Shown in pieces: positions 1-6,650 of a DNA stretch of 10,391 bases; positions within the stretch are counted from its first letter, which is position 1; every line of letters starts with the position of its first letter. The stretch spans positions 1-10,391 of the forward strand of contig CANGZK010000034.1 in assembly GCA_947458565.1 (NCBI GenBank), in the 5' to 3' direction. Origin of the DNA: Acidimicrobiaceae bacterium. GTDB lineage: Bacteria; Actinomycetota; Acidimicrobiia; Acidimicrobiales; Ilumatobacteraceae. Below the pieces are notes generated by a model. The model was given only the letters and a program-made list of their open reading frames with translations, searched no databases and was not told the DNA's origin. The position numbers and the translations under genes were made by a program.

Positions 1-50
<50 letters not shown>

Positions 51-59
51 CAAAAGGAA

Positions 60-71
60 TAGGGTCGGGGG
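60..71 (+). promoter_or_regulatory. possible potA -10 box (TAGGGT) and close G-rich ribosome-binding site
   Basis: Only 24 bp separate the tRNA end from the potA ATG. TAGGGT at 60-65 fits the loose TAnnnT actinobacterial -10 pattern but is 9 nt from the ATG and has no clear -35. The run GGGGG at 67-71 could pair with CCUCC of 16S rRNA using one G-U pair, but sits only 3 nt before ATG, closer than usual. The ATPase gene may instead be transcribed by read-through from the tRNA promoter. The assignment is tentative. Confidence 0.3.
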
Positions 72-74
72 ACT

Positions 75-1133
75 ATGACGCAACAGGTTTTAGATGGGTC
101 TGTCACGCTCCGTGGACTCAACAAGTCATACGGCGAGCGGGTTGTGGTTAATGATGTATCGCTCGAGATCCGTGCGGGCGAGTTCTTTTCGTTGCTTGGT
201 CCATCTGGATGTGGAAAGACAACCACACTGCGGATGATCGGCGGTTTTGAGCGACCAGATGGTGGCCAGATATTGATCGACGACCGCGATGTGACGTTTG
301 ATGAGCCAGAAGTTCGGCCTCTGAACACGGTGTTTCAGAACTATGCGTTGTTTCCACATCTCAACGTGTTTGACAATGTTGCGTTTGGTCTGAAGTTCGA
401 GAAAAAGGGAAGTGTTTCGCCAAAGCCGGAAAAAGAACGAGTGATGCAAGCACTTGAGTTGGTTTCACTTGCCTCGTTCAGCGAACGCCGTGTTCCACAA
501 TTGTCGGGAGGCGAGCAGCAACGTGTTGCATTGGCGCGAGCATTGGTGCTTGAACCAAGTGTGTTGTTGCTAGACGAGCCCCTCGGTGCGCTTGACGCGC
601 AGTTGCGAGCACGGTTGCAGGTGGAGTTAGCGGCGTTGCAGCGTCAAATTGGTATCACATTTATCTACGTCACTCACGATCAACATGAAGCGTTCACGAT
701 GAGCGACCGCATTGGCGTGATGCGTGATGGTAAATTGATTCAGGTTGGTGCACCGCGAGAGATCTACGAGAAGCCGGCAACAATTGATGTTGCCAAGTTT
801 GTTGGTGCCGCCAATTTATTGCCAGGCACTGTGGTGTCAAGCGGAGTGGTCATGATCAGTGGGGTGAAGTTTGCTGCCCCTACAAGCGCGCCTCTTGGTG
901 ATGGGATGATCATGATCCGTCCAGAACGAATTCATGTTGGCACTGGCACGCAGCAGGCAACTATTGAGCGGGTTATCTTTGCTGGCTCGTCACTACGTGT
1001 GACGCTCGATGTTTCGGGAATCAAGCTTGTTGCCGAAATCCCCAACGATGAATCTTCCCGCGATTTGCAAGAAGATACGACGACCAATATTGACGTGATG
1101 CCAGACGCATTACGTGTATTACCGCTGAACTAG
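75..1133 (+). CDS. potA: ABC transporter ATP-binding protein, spermidine/putrescine type (PotA-like)
   Basis: This is the cytoplasmic ATPase that powers a binding-protein-dependent importer, here presumably with the PotB/PotC-like permeases encoded opposite it. All nucleotide-binding motifs are intact: Walker A GPSGCGKT (residues 42-49), Q-loop Q88, signature LSGGEQQR (143-150), Walker B VLLLDE (163-168), D-loop GALD (171-174) and switch histidine H201. The roughly 120 residues after the ATPase core match the TOBE-type regulatory domain of the PotA/UgpC/MalK group, including a MIMIRPERI stretch. At 352 aa the length is normal. ATG 75 is the only sensible start, because no other start codon lies between it and the first conserved strand. 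The gene stands alone on the plus strand and its TAG stop abuts the potC stop, so it is not in one operon with its permeases, which is unusual for potABCD. The ATPase call is certain; the polyamine label rests on the neighbours. Confidence 0.93.
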   Translation: MTQQVLDGSVTLRGLNKSYGERVVVNDVSLEIRAGEFFSLLGPSGCGKTTTLRMIGGFERPDGGQILIDDRDVTFDEPEVRPLNTVFQNYALFPHLNVFDNVAFGLKFEKKGSVSPKPEKERVMQALELVSLASFSERRVPQLSGGEQQRVALARALVLEPSVLLLDEPLGALDAQLRARLQVELAALQRQIGITFIYVTHDQHEAFTMSDRIGVMRDGKLIQVGAPREIYEKPATIDVAKFVGAANLLPGTVVSSGVVMISGVKFAAPTSAPLGDGMIMIRPERIHVGTGTQQATIERVIFAGSSLRVTLDVSGIKLVAEIPNDESSRDLQEDTTTNIDVMPDALRVLPLN

Positions 1134-2006
1134 TTATTCGCCCATCCGGGTAATGTCGGCAAGTGCTGCCCTAATGCCACCTGGTTCTCCGTGTCGCTTA
1201 CGCCAATGCGAGAGTGCGAAGAGCGCAATGGTGAGTGCGGCAAATGTGGTGGCTACCAGCAGCGTCGCGAGCGCATTGAGTGCAGGTGTTGCGCCGCCCC
1301 GAACTGATGAGTAAATGCGTAGTGGAACAGTTTCTGAATCAACGCCCGCGGAAAGGAAACTTGTGATCACGAAGTCGTCAATGACAGTGGCAAATACAAC
1401 AACGAGGCTGGCCATCACGGAGGGCCACAGCATGGGCATCAAGACATATCGCAACGCTTGCATTCGTGTGGCACCGAGATCACGCGCAGCTTCTTCGAAG
1501 CCAGAGCCAATGGAAACCAGACGCGCACGCACGATCACAACGACAGCCGAAATAGAGAAGGTGATGTTGCCGAGCAACTGCGCTGGAAAGCCAAGTGGGA
1601 TGCCGCTGAAGAGGCGAGTGATGGTGAGTAAGAGTGCAGCACCGACAACAATCTCTGGCGTGATGAGAGGAATGGAGGTGAGGCCTTGCACGCCTGACGA
1701 GAGTTTGCCGCGCATGCGGTGTGAGCCGACTGCAAGCGCAATGCCGAGTGGGGCAACGATCAGCATTGTTGCGGTTGCGAGTACGAGTGAGTTAACAATT
1801 GCTTGACGCATTGATTCGTCGCGAAATACCGAGGCATTGGGGTCGCCAAACCACCAGCGAAATGAAAAGCCCTGCCACATAGTGCGACTGCGACCATCGT
1901 TAAATGAATAGGCGACGGCGATGAGCACGGGCACCAAACTCCACGCGATGTAGCCCCAAGCGAGAATTGGCAAAACCCTGATTCGACGCGGAGCGATTGT
2001 GCTCAT
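1134..2006 (-). CDS. potC: ABC transporter permease, spermidine/putrescine type (PotC-like)
   Basis: Second integral-membrane subunit of the importer. The 290 residues begin with a membrane segment (about 12-33), carry several further hydrophobic spans, and end in a basic cytoplasmic tail. The EAA coupling motif that docks on the ATPase is clear at about residues 171-191 (EEAARDLGATRMQALRYVLM), and the later FATVIDDFVITSF stretch is typical of PotC-type permeases. I chose the ATG at 2004-2006 because it overlaps the potB TGA as ATGA, a classic translational coupling. A start 45 nt further upstream is open in frame but would add a polar, non-membrane N-terminus lying inside potB. The TAA stop immediately adjoins the convergent potA stop. 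It is cotranscribed with potD and potB. Confidence 0.92.
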   Translation of the reverse strand: MSTIAPRRIRVLPILAWGYIAWSLVPVLIAVAYSFNDGRSRTMWQGFSFRWWFGDPNASVFRDESMRQAIVNSLVLATATMLIVAPLGIALAVGSHRMRGKLSSGVQGLTSIPLITPEIVVGAALLLTITRLFSGIPLGFPAQLLGNITFSISAVVVIVRARLVSIGSGFEEAARDLGATRMQALRYVLMPMLWPSVMASLVVVFATVIDDFVITSFLSAGVDSETVPLRIYSSVRGGATPALNALATLLVATTFAALTIALFALSHWRKRHGEPGGIRAALADITRMGE

Positions 2007-2884
2007 CGCACTTGTTCCTTGCCCACTCGTGCGGTGCTTCGCAAATACCACGACAATGCAATGAGCAGCAAGACTGAAAGCATCATCACCAAAATTGCTC
2101 CGCGTTGCGGTTGACTGCTGTTGTTGATGTAAAAGTCGATCTGGTTGCCGAGCATTTCGGTTTTGGGTGAGCGAGAGAGAAGGTCATTGGTGTAGTAATC
2201 ACCAAACATCGGCAGCGCAATCAAAATTGCGGCTGCGGCAACACCGGCTTTCGCTGTTGGAACTGTGATCAAACGAAACGCTTGACGTGATGATGCCCCC
2301 AAATCTCGTGCAGCCTCAACAAGTCGCCAGTCCATGCGTTCGAGAGTGGCGTACAACGGCAAGATGAGGAAAGGAACGTATCCATACACCAAACCAAGAA
2401 CAACAGTAATTGGCGAGCCATCAAGCCAGTTGTAGTTAATGCCAAAGTTGCTCATCAGGCGACTAAACAATCCGCTTGGGCTTAAGAGGTTGACCCAAGA
2501 CAACATGCGCATGAGATAGTTGACCCAAAACGGCATGATGATCAGTGTGAGTAGCAACAAGCGGCGCTTACCTGCGTGTCGTGCAAGAAAATATGCAATA
2601 GGAAAGCCAATCAGAAAGCAGATCATCATTGCCGCAATAACAAAGATGAAGGTGCGGATGAACACGCCCTGTAACGGGCCGTTTAGCGCACTAGCAAGGA
2701 CGTCTTGTGCCTGAGTGAAGTCCCATTGCAGTGGATTCCATTGAGGGATCGCATCGCGAAAAACTGGGTCAATCGAACCGAAGGCAACGCATGCAACGGC
2801 GTAAAAAGGAACTGCAAAAAATGTCAATAGCCAGGCTGCACCAGGTGCTGCAAGGCCATTCCAAATGCGAGTGTTGCGACGCAC
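2003..2884 (-). CDS. potB: ABC transporter permease, spermidine/putrescine type (PotB-like)
   Basis: First integral-membrane subunit of the importer, 293 aa. Hydrophobic spans are visible at about residues 12-36, 74-102, 108-134, 158-182, 210-228 and 262-281, the six-helix layout expected of the family. The EAA loop reads EAARDLGASSRQAFRLITVP at about residues 190-209, the contact site for the ATPase. The conserved FGDYYTNDLLS region (about 227-237) and a GNQI motif are typical of PotB/H proteins. The start is a GTG at 2882-2884, only 4 nt after the potD stop, and no better start lies downstream before the first membrane span. The stop overlaps the potC ATG by 4 bp. Tight spacing argues for a potD-potB-potC operon with coupled translation. 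No strong Shine-Dalgarno sequence is visible before the GTG. Confidence 0.92.
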   Translation of the reverse strand: MRRNTRIWNGLAAPGAAWLLTFFAVPFYAVACVAFGSIDPVFRDAIPQWNPLQWDFTQAQDVLASALNGPLQGVFIRTFIFVIAAMMICFLIGFPIAYFLARHAGKRRLLLLTLIIMPFWVNYLMRMLSWVNLLSPSGLFSRLMSNFGINYNWLDGSPITVVLGLVYGYVPFLILPLYATLERMDWRLVEAARDLGASSRQAFRLITVPTAKAGVAAAAILIALPMFGDYYTNDLLSRSPKTEMLGNQIDFYINNSSQPQRGAILVMMLSVLLLIALSWYLRSTARVGKEQVR

Positions 2885-2888
2885 CCGA

Positions 2889-4082
2889 TCAGCCAGCGGT
2901 GAATGTCGCCCAGACGTCGTTCCACAACGCGTCTGTTTCGGGGCTCAGGCTGACGAGGCGTTGGCCAGATGCGTAGCGTTCAGCGTCTACAACTGCATCA
3001 ACCAGCGATTCGGGGATTGCGCCACTCGAGATCAGTGCTTCTGCAGTCACAGCGGTGAGTGCTGGCTGGTATCCAACGTATGACTGATTTTTGAGTGCAA
3101 CATCGTTGTCGAGCAGATAGTTAATGAAGCGATGCGCAAGCACTGGTGCTTTTGATTCTTTTGGAATGCACAAGAAATCGTTTGCGGTGATGGTTTGTTC
3201 TGGATACCAGAAGCCGAGCACATCGGTTGAGGTTCCCTCCGGCAGGTTCCATGGTGCGATCAGGATGTCGCCAGACCACATGTAGGCGATGTCACGGTTG
3301 CCAGCAGGAATTTCTTGGTACGACAAAATGTCAACTTTTGGTTGAGTCGCATCGCGAAGGCGAATGAGATTTTCTTGTGCGGCAGTAATTGTTGCTGCAT
3401 CGGTGGTATTGACATCGGTGATGCCGGCTTGAAACAGCGCAAGGCTGATTGAGTCACGGTACGAATCGGGTACCGCGAGACGTCCCTTGTATGCAGGGTT
3501 CCACATGCTGTCATAGCCCTGTGCGATTAAGTCGGCCGAGTCGATCTTGTCTGTTCGGTATCCAATTCCATTGCCGTAAATAAACTGGGCGACGGTGTAC
3601 TGCGAGCCTCCGTCGTAATACGGGTCTTGCAAACCAGTAAGCAAATTGCCGAAGTTGTCAATGTATGACTTGTTTAATGGTTGCAATAAATTGGCTGCAA
3701 CAAGTCGAGCAAGTGCAGTGTCGGTCATGCCGATAATCAAGTCGGGTTTCAAGGTGCCGTTGCGCAGTTTCGCAATTGCGGCATCTTCATTGTCGTAAAT
3801 ACTTTGTTTCACAGTTACGCCAAATGCTTTTTCAAAATCAGCGATGACTTCGGGGTTGGTGTAGTCGGCCCAGTTGAGAATCTCGATTGTGCCACCTTCT
3901 TCTGGAAGGCCGTCAGCAATTGCCTCACCCGACTGTGGCAGGGTCACGGGAGCCGAGGGCGTGCCAATTACCAATTCCCCAGACGATGTGGCATTTGTGC
4001 CACATGCACTCAGGATCGATGGTGCGACAACGAGGCCGCCGGTGGTGATAACTAGGTTCCTGAGGAAGTCGCGTCTAAGCAT
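2889..4082 (-). CDS. potD: periplasmic spermidine/putrescine-type substrate-binding lipoprotein (PotD-like), probable Tat substrate
   Basis: Extracytoplasmic solute-binding protein that captures the ligand for the PotBC permease. With the ATG at 4080-4082 it is 397 aa. The N-terminus begins MLRRDFLRN: a twin arginine at residues 3-4 in an RRxFL context, then a hydrophobic stretch and a lipobox LSAC (24-27), so it is probably Tat-exported and lipid-anchored at C27. The mature protein opens with the family pattern EILNWADYTNP (about 67-77) and keeps a GDILIAPW stretch near 271-278 and VGYQPAL near 336. By eye, the Asp that contacts the polyamine amine in E. coli PotD (D257) corresponds to D302, but the preceding aromatic (W255) appears as alanine, so the ligand may differ from spermidine. 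A 39-residue upstream extension is open but antisense to the aminotransferase, has no signal-peptide logic, and was discarded. First gene of potDBC. Confidence 0.9.
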   Translation of the reverse strand: MLRRDFLRNLVITTGGLVVAPSILSACGTNATSSGELVIGTPSAPVTLPQSGEAIADGLPEEGGTIEILNWADYTNPEVIADFEKAFGVTVKQSIYDNEDAAIAKLRNGTLKPDLIIGMTDTALARLVAANLLQPLNKSYIDNFGNLLTGLQDPYYDGGSQYTVAQFIYGNGIGYRTDKIDSADLIAQGYDSMWNPAYKGRLAVPDSYRDSISLALFQAGITDVNTTDAATITAAQENLIRLRDATQPKVDILSYQEIPAGNRDIAYMWSGDILIAPWNLPEGTSTDVLGFWYPEQTITANDFLCIPKESKAPVLAHRFINYLLDNDVALKNQSYVGYQPALTAVTAEALISSGAIPESLVDAVVDAERYASGQRLVSLSPETDALWNDVWATFTAG

Positions 4083-4088
4083 GAGGTG

Positions 4089-4094
4089 TAACTT
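4089..4094 (+). promoter_or_regulatory. aminotransferase -10 box, leaderless, superimposed on the potD -10
   Basis: TAACTT at 4089-4094 fits TAnnnT and is followed by exactly seven bases (AGTCACT) before the ATG at 4102, the spacing of an actinobacterial leaderless promoter. It shares five base pairs with the potD -10 on the other strand. No convincing -35 is present at 16-18 bp upstream, where the sequence is the potD N-terminal codons, so this promoter may be weaker or activator-dependent. No ribosome-binding site is visible. Confidence 0.5.
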
Positions 4095-4118
4095 AGTCAC
4101 TATGAGTGCACTTGACAA
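4090..4118 (-). promoter_or_regulatory. potDBC promoter, leaderless
   Basis: Reading the minus strand, TTGTCA (4113-4118; 5 of 6 match to TTGACA), a 17-bp spacer, and TAAGTT (4090-4095) form a recognisable housekeeping-sigma promoter. Seven bases (ACACCTC) separate the -10 box from the potD ATG, so the expected start site coincides with the A of ATG. No Shine-Dalgarno sequence is present, which fits a leaderless mRNA. The -35 lies within the first codons of the divergent aminotransferase. Motifs are seen in the sequence; promoter activity is inferred. Confidence 0.6.
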
Positions 4119-5490
4119 AGTAATCAGAACTGAAGAGTCACTATTCTTAAGTCGGGTTCCACAGTCGCAGGCGCTGCACGAACGAGCCTCGCTCACCATT
4201 CCTGGCGGAGTTCCTTCTAGCTGGGCTAGTTCGCGTCCAGTCCCTGTGTGGGTGAGTCATGGCGAAGGCGCCCATGTGTGGGACGTTGATGGCAATAAGT
4301 ACATCGACTTCCATGCTGGCTATGGAGCCAACATTGTGGGGCACGCCAACCCATCAATTGTGCGAGCGGTACAAGACAGGGTCACGAAGGGTACTCACTT
4401 CGCCCAGCCAACGTCAGACTCGATTGTGGTCGCTGAGGAATTGGCGCGCCGGTTTGGATTGCCACAGTGGCGTTTTTGCAACTCAGGTACCGAGGCAACA
4501 ATGGACGCGGTGCATCTCATGCGCACGGTCACAGGTCGAGACTTAATTGTCAAGGTGGAGGGCTCCTATAACGGCCATCACGATTCAGTTGCTATTTCAA
4601 TCTTCCGCTCGGCAAAAGAACTCGGACCTGCAGACAACCCATGGCGCACGCCGGGTGCAGGTATTCCTCAAGCAATTGCAGATTGCGTACGCATCGTGCC
4701 ACTCAATGACCTGGACGCACTCGAGCGAGTGTTCACAGAAAATCCTGGGCAAATTGCTGGAATGATCTTGGAGCCGATCTTGATGGGCGCGGGCATCATC
4801 GTTCCTCAGCCCGGTTATCTCGAAGGCATCAAGAGCATCGTGCATCGCCACGGGGCATTGCTTGCGTTTGACGAAGTCAAAACAGGATTGGTGGTTCACC
4901 CCGGCGGAGTTACGGCCATGTATGGAATTACTCCAGACATCATTTGTCTTGCAAAAGCACTCGGTGGAGGATTGCCATGTGGTGCAGTGGGCGGAACTAC
5001 CGAAGTCATGTCTGCAATTACCGATGGTCGATACAGCCAAGTAGGAACGTTTAACGGCAACCCTTTAACGATGGCTGCTGCACGCGCAGTGCTTACCGAA
5101 ATATTGACCCCTGAGGCGTACGCGAAAGCCAACGATGTTGGTGCGTACATTCTCGAGAATTCACTTTCAACATTGCACGGATATGGGCAAGAGGCTCACG
5201 GATATCAGTTTGGGTTCAAAGTCTCAGTTGTGTACAGCAACGAACCAGCTATTAATTATCGCGACTTCCTCGAAGTCAACACTGGCGCAATGCACCTGCA
5301 CTATTTGATGCAATTTAATGGCGGCGTATTTTTGGCTCCATGGGGAAAGAGTGAATCACTGACGCTCTCAGTAGCCCACACTCGTGATCATGGCGATGTG
5401 TTTCTCGAGAACCTTGCACGGCTTGGAAAAACGGTGGCGTCGATGAGCGACCAGCAATCTGTCGAGTTCGAGGTCGGTAGTTTCAACTAG
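4102..5490 (+). CDS. class III PLP-dependent aminotransferase (glutamate-1-semialdehyde aminomutase-like)
   Basis: A 462-aa fold-type I PLP enzyme that probably moves an amino group between an amine or amino acid and a keto/aldehyde partner. Visible signatures are IPGGVPSS (33-40), a VDGNKYIDF entry strand (62-70), the cofactor phosphate region SGTEA (128-132), GSYNGHHD (154-161), the ring-nitrogen aspartate D257 in AFDEV, and the Schiff-base lysine K285 in CLAKALGGG. GTFNGNPL (315-322) is the strand that completes the partner's site. The order and wording resemble HemL, but the C-terminal third differs from classical HemL and the context contains no haem genes, so I do not call it hemL. The ATG at 4102 was chosen over an in-frame ATG at 4081 and a longer open frame because these lie antisense inside potD, and because a -10 box sits 7 nt before it. 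Its stop overlaps the Rieske gene stop by 4 bp. Substrate unknown; a role in amine catabolism is inferred from its neighbours. Confidence 0.88.
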   Translation: MSALDKVIRTEESLFLSRVPQSQALHERASLTIPGGVPSSWASSRPVPVWVSHGEGAHVWDVDGNKYIDFHAGYGANIVGHANPSIVRAVQDRVTKGTHFAQPTSDSIVVAEELARRFGLPQWRFCNSGTEATMDAVHLMRTVTGRDLIVKVEGSYNGHHDSVAISIFRSAKELGPADNPWRTPGAGIPQAIADCVRIVPLNDLDALERVFTENPGQIAGMILEPILMGAGIIVPQPGYLEGIKSIVHRHGALLAFDEVKTGLVVHPGGVTAMYGITPDIICLAKALGGGLPCGAVGGTTEVMSAITDGRYSQVGTFNGNPLTMAAARAVLTEILTPEAYAKANDVGAYILENSLSTLHGYGQEAHGYQFGFKVSVVYSNEPAINYRDFLEVNTGAMHLHYLMQFNGGVFLAPWGKSESLTLSVAHTRDHGDVFLENLARLGKTVASMSDQQSVEFEVGSFN

Positions 5491-5499
5491 CTGTTAGTT
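5485..5499. repeat. short inverted repeat at the aminotransferase/Rieske gene junction
   Basis: AACTA (5485-5489) and TAGTT (5495-5499) form a 5-bp inverted repeat with a 5-base loop spanning both stop codons. It is too short and AT-rich to be called a terminator, but no other hairpin separates the convergent genes. Confidence 0.25.
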
Positions 5500-6614
5500 A
5501 TGTCCTGGCGGTATTGCTTAACAAAACGTTGCGCATACTTTTCCATCTCTGAGTGATACGCGCGCTTAAATGACTTGGAAGCAACACCGCGCTGCACGCG
5601 CTCGGACACATCGATGTCTTGATGGTTGACAAGGTCGTTGAATTCGACTGCCGGCATGATGTCCATTGCAGGATTACCGATCGCTTCAGCAGGGAAGAGA
5701 TACGTGGTGATGATGGTGGTGTGGGTGGGTGTTCGTGGAATGTATGCGGTAACCGCAACAAGCGTCGGGTTGACGTCGATCAGCATGTTGGGATACACGT
5801 ACGCACCAAACACCGAGTAGTGGTCGAGGTTTTCCATAGATGCAAGAAGCGGAAGGCCTTCATTTTGTTTGAAAGACACTGCGGTCATGCCGGGAGCAAG
5901 GCTCACGCCGTTGTCAAAGCGGTCATTTTGAAAGTTGAAACCTTTTCCATAGACAGGCACAATCTCGCAAAACTCGGGATGTACGACAGAGCAATGCAAG
6001 CACTCGCAATAGTTTTCAACGAGCACCTTCCAGTTGGCCTTTGCCTCATCAACCGTGGTGTAGGCAACCTTGAGCTTGCCAATCTCGAACTTGTCTAAGT
6101 CAAAAGGCTTGCTGTACAAATCTTCGAGCCAATCATGCAATGGCTCTTCGTCATCACTGAGGCAGACAAACATGTTGCCCTGCCATTCATCCACGCGTAC
6201 CGGCGTGAGTGAGATGCCATCTCGATCAAATGACTCTTTTTCGTGGTGAATTGCGCTGACGAGTTGTCCCTCCAACGAGTAACTCCACGAGTGATATGGG
6301 CAGGTAATTGCTGCACCAAAACCGCTGCCACTTTTGTCGCATAGTTGTGAACCACGATGTTGGCAAACGTTGTAGTACGCGCGCAGTTGACCCTCGCGGT
6401 TGCGCACAATGAGGATGCTCTCATTGCCAACTTCAACGACTAAACGATCCCCAATATGGTTGAGTTGTTCTGCGCGACCGACAAAGTTCCAGCGCTTGGC
6501 AAAAATCTCTTGCATTTCGTGATCGAATACTTCGGGTGACACATATTCGGCGCGTGTGAAGCTCTGGCGCAAACCCTGAATGTTGTTGTTAACGCTGACA
6601 CTATTGATTGACAT
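5487..6614 (-). CDS. Rieske non-haem iron oxygenase, large subunit, GbcA/choline monooxygenase-like
   Basis: A cytoplasmic Rieske-type mono- or dioxygenase that would use O2 and electrons from a separate reductase. With the ATG at 6612-6614 it is 375 aa. The [2Fe-2S] Rieske ligands are complete: C84-x-H86 in CQHRG and C105-x2-H108 in CPYH. The catalytic iron site follows as NYCECLHCSVVH, giving H207 and H212, and the third ligand is probably D333 in HQDIDVSERVQRG, a C-terminal pattern shared with glycine-betaine and choline monooxygenases. An upstream TTG (6650) in frame is possible but adds 12 polar residues, so the ATG is preferred; neither has a strong ribosome-binding site. It lies 36 nt after the 2OG-oxygenase gene and is likely cotranscribed with it. 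No reductase or ferredoxin gene is in the window. N-demethylation or hydroxylation of a quaternary or methylated amine is the best guess; the substrate is not determined by sequence. Confidence 0.88.
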   Translation of the reverse strand: MSINSVSVNNNIQGLRQSFTRAEYVSPEVFDHEMQEIFAKRWNFVGRAEQLNHIGDRLVVEVGNESILIVRNREGQLRAYYNVCQHRGSQLCDKSGSGFGAAITCPYHSWSYSLEGQLVSAIHHEKESFDRDGISLTPVRVDEWQGNMFVCLSDDEEPLHDWLEDLYSKPFDLDKFEIGKLKVAYTTVDEAKANWKVLVENYCECLHCSVVHPEFCEIVPVYGKGFNFQNDRFDNGVSLAPGMTAVSFKQNEGLPLLASMENLDHYSVFGAYVYPNMLIDVNPTLVAVTAYIPRTPTHTTIITTYLFPAEAIGNPAMDIMPAVEFNDLVNHQDIDVSERVQRGVASKSFKRAYHSEMEKYAQRFVKQYRQDITNS

Positions 6615-6650
6615 GTTGAGTACTGCTTTCGTGTTCGTTGTTTTGCACAA

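Noticed and set aside
1315..1806. A 163-codon plus-strand open frame inside potC
   Set aside because: It is the antisense shadow of a well-conserved permease; its composition is that of a reverse-complement frame and it shows no domain.
3874..4101. A 76-residue N-terminal extension of the aminotransferase, including an ATG at 4081
   Set aside because: It is the complement of the potD 5' end, has no family resemblance, and the promoter motif points to ATG 4102.
4083..4199. A 39-residue N-terminal extension of the PotD-like protein
   Set aside because: It lies antisense within the aminotransferase, would bury the twin-arginine lipoprotein signal, and the -10 box 7 nt before the inner ATG supports the shorter form.
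4597..5040. A 147-codon minus-strand frame inside the aminotransferase gene
   Set aside because: It is antisense to the PLP-binding core, Cys/His-rich by chance, and shows no family pattern.
5619..6098. A 159-codon plus-strand open frame inside the Rieske oxygenase gene
   Set aside because: The opposite strand encodes catalytic-site and C-terminal regions of a complete Rieske protein; the plus frame shows no recognisable motif.
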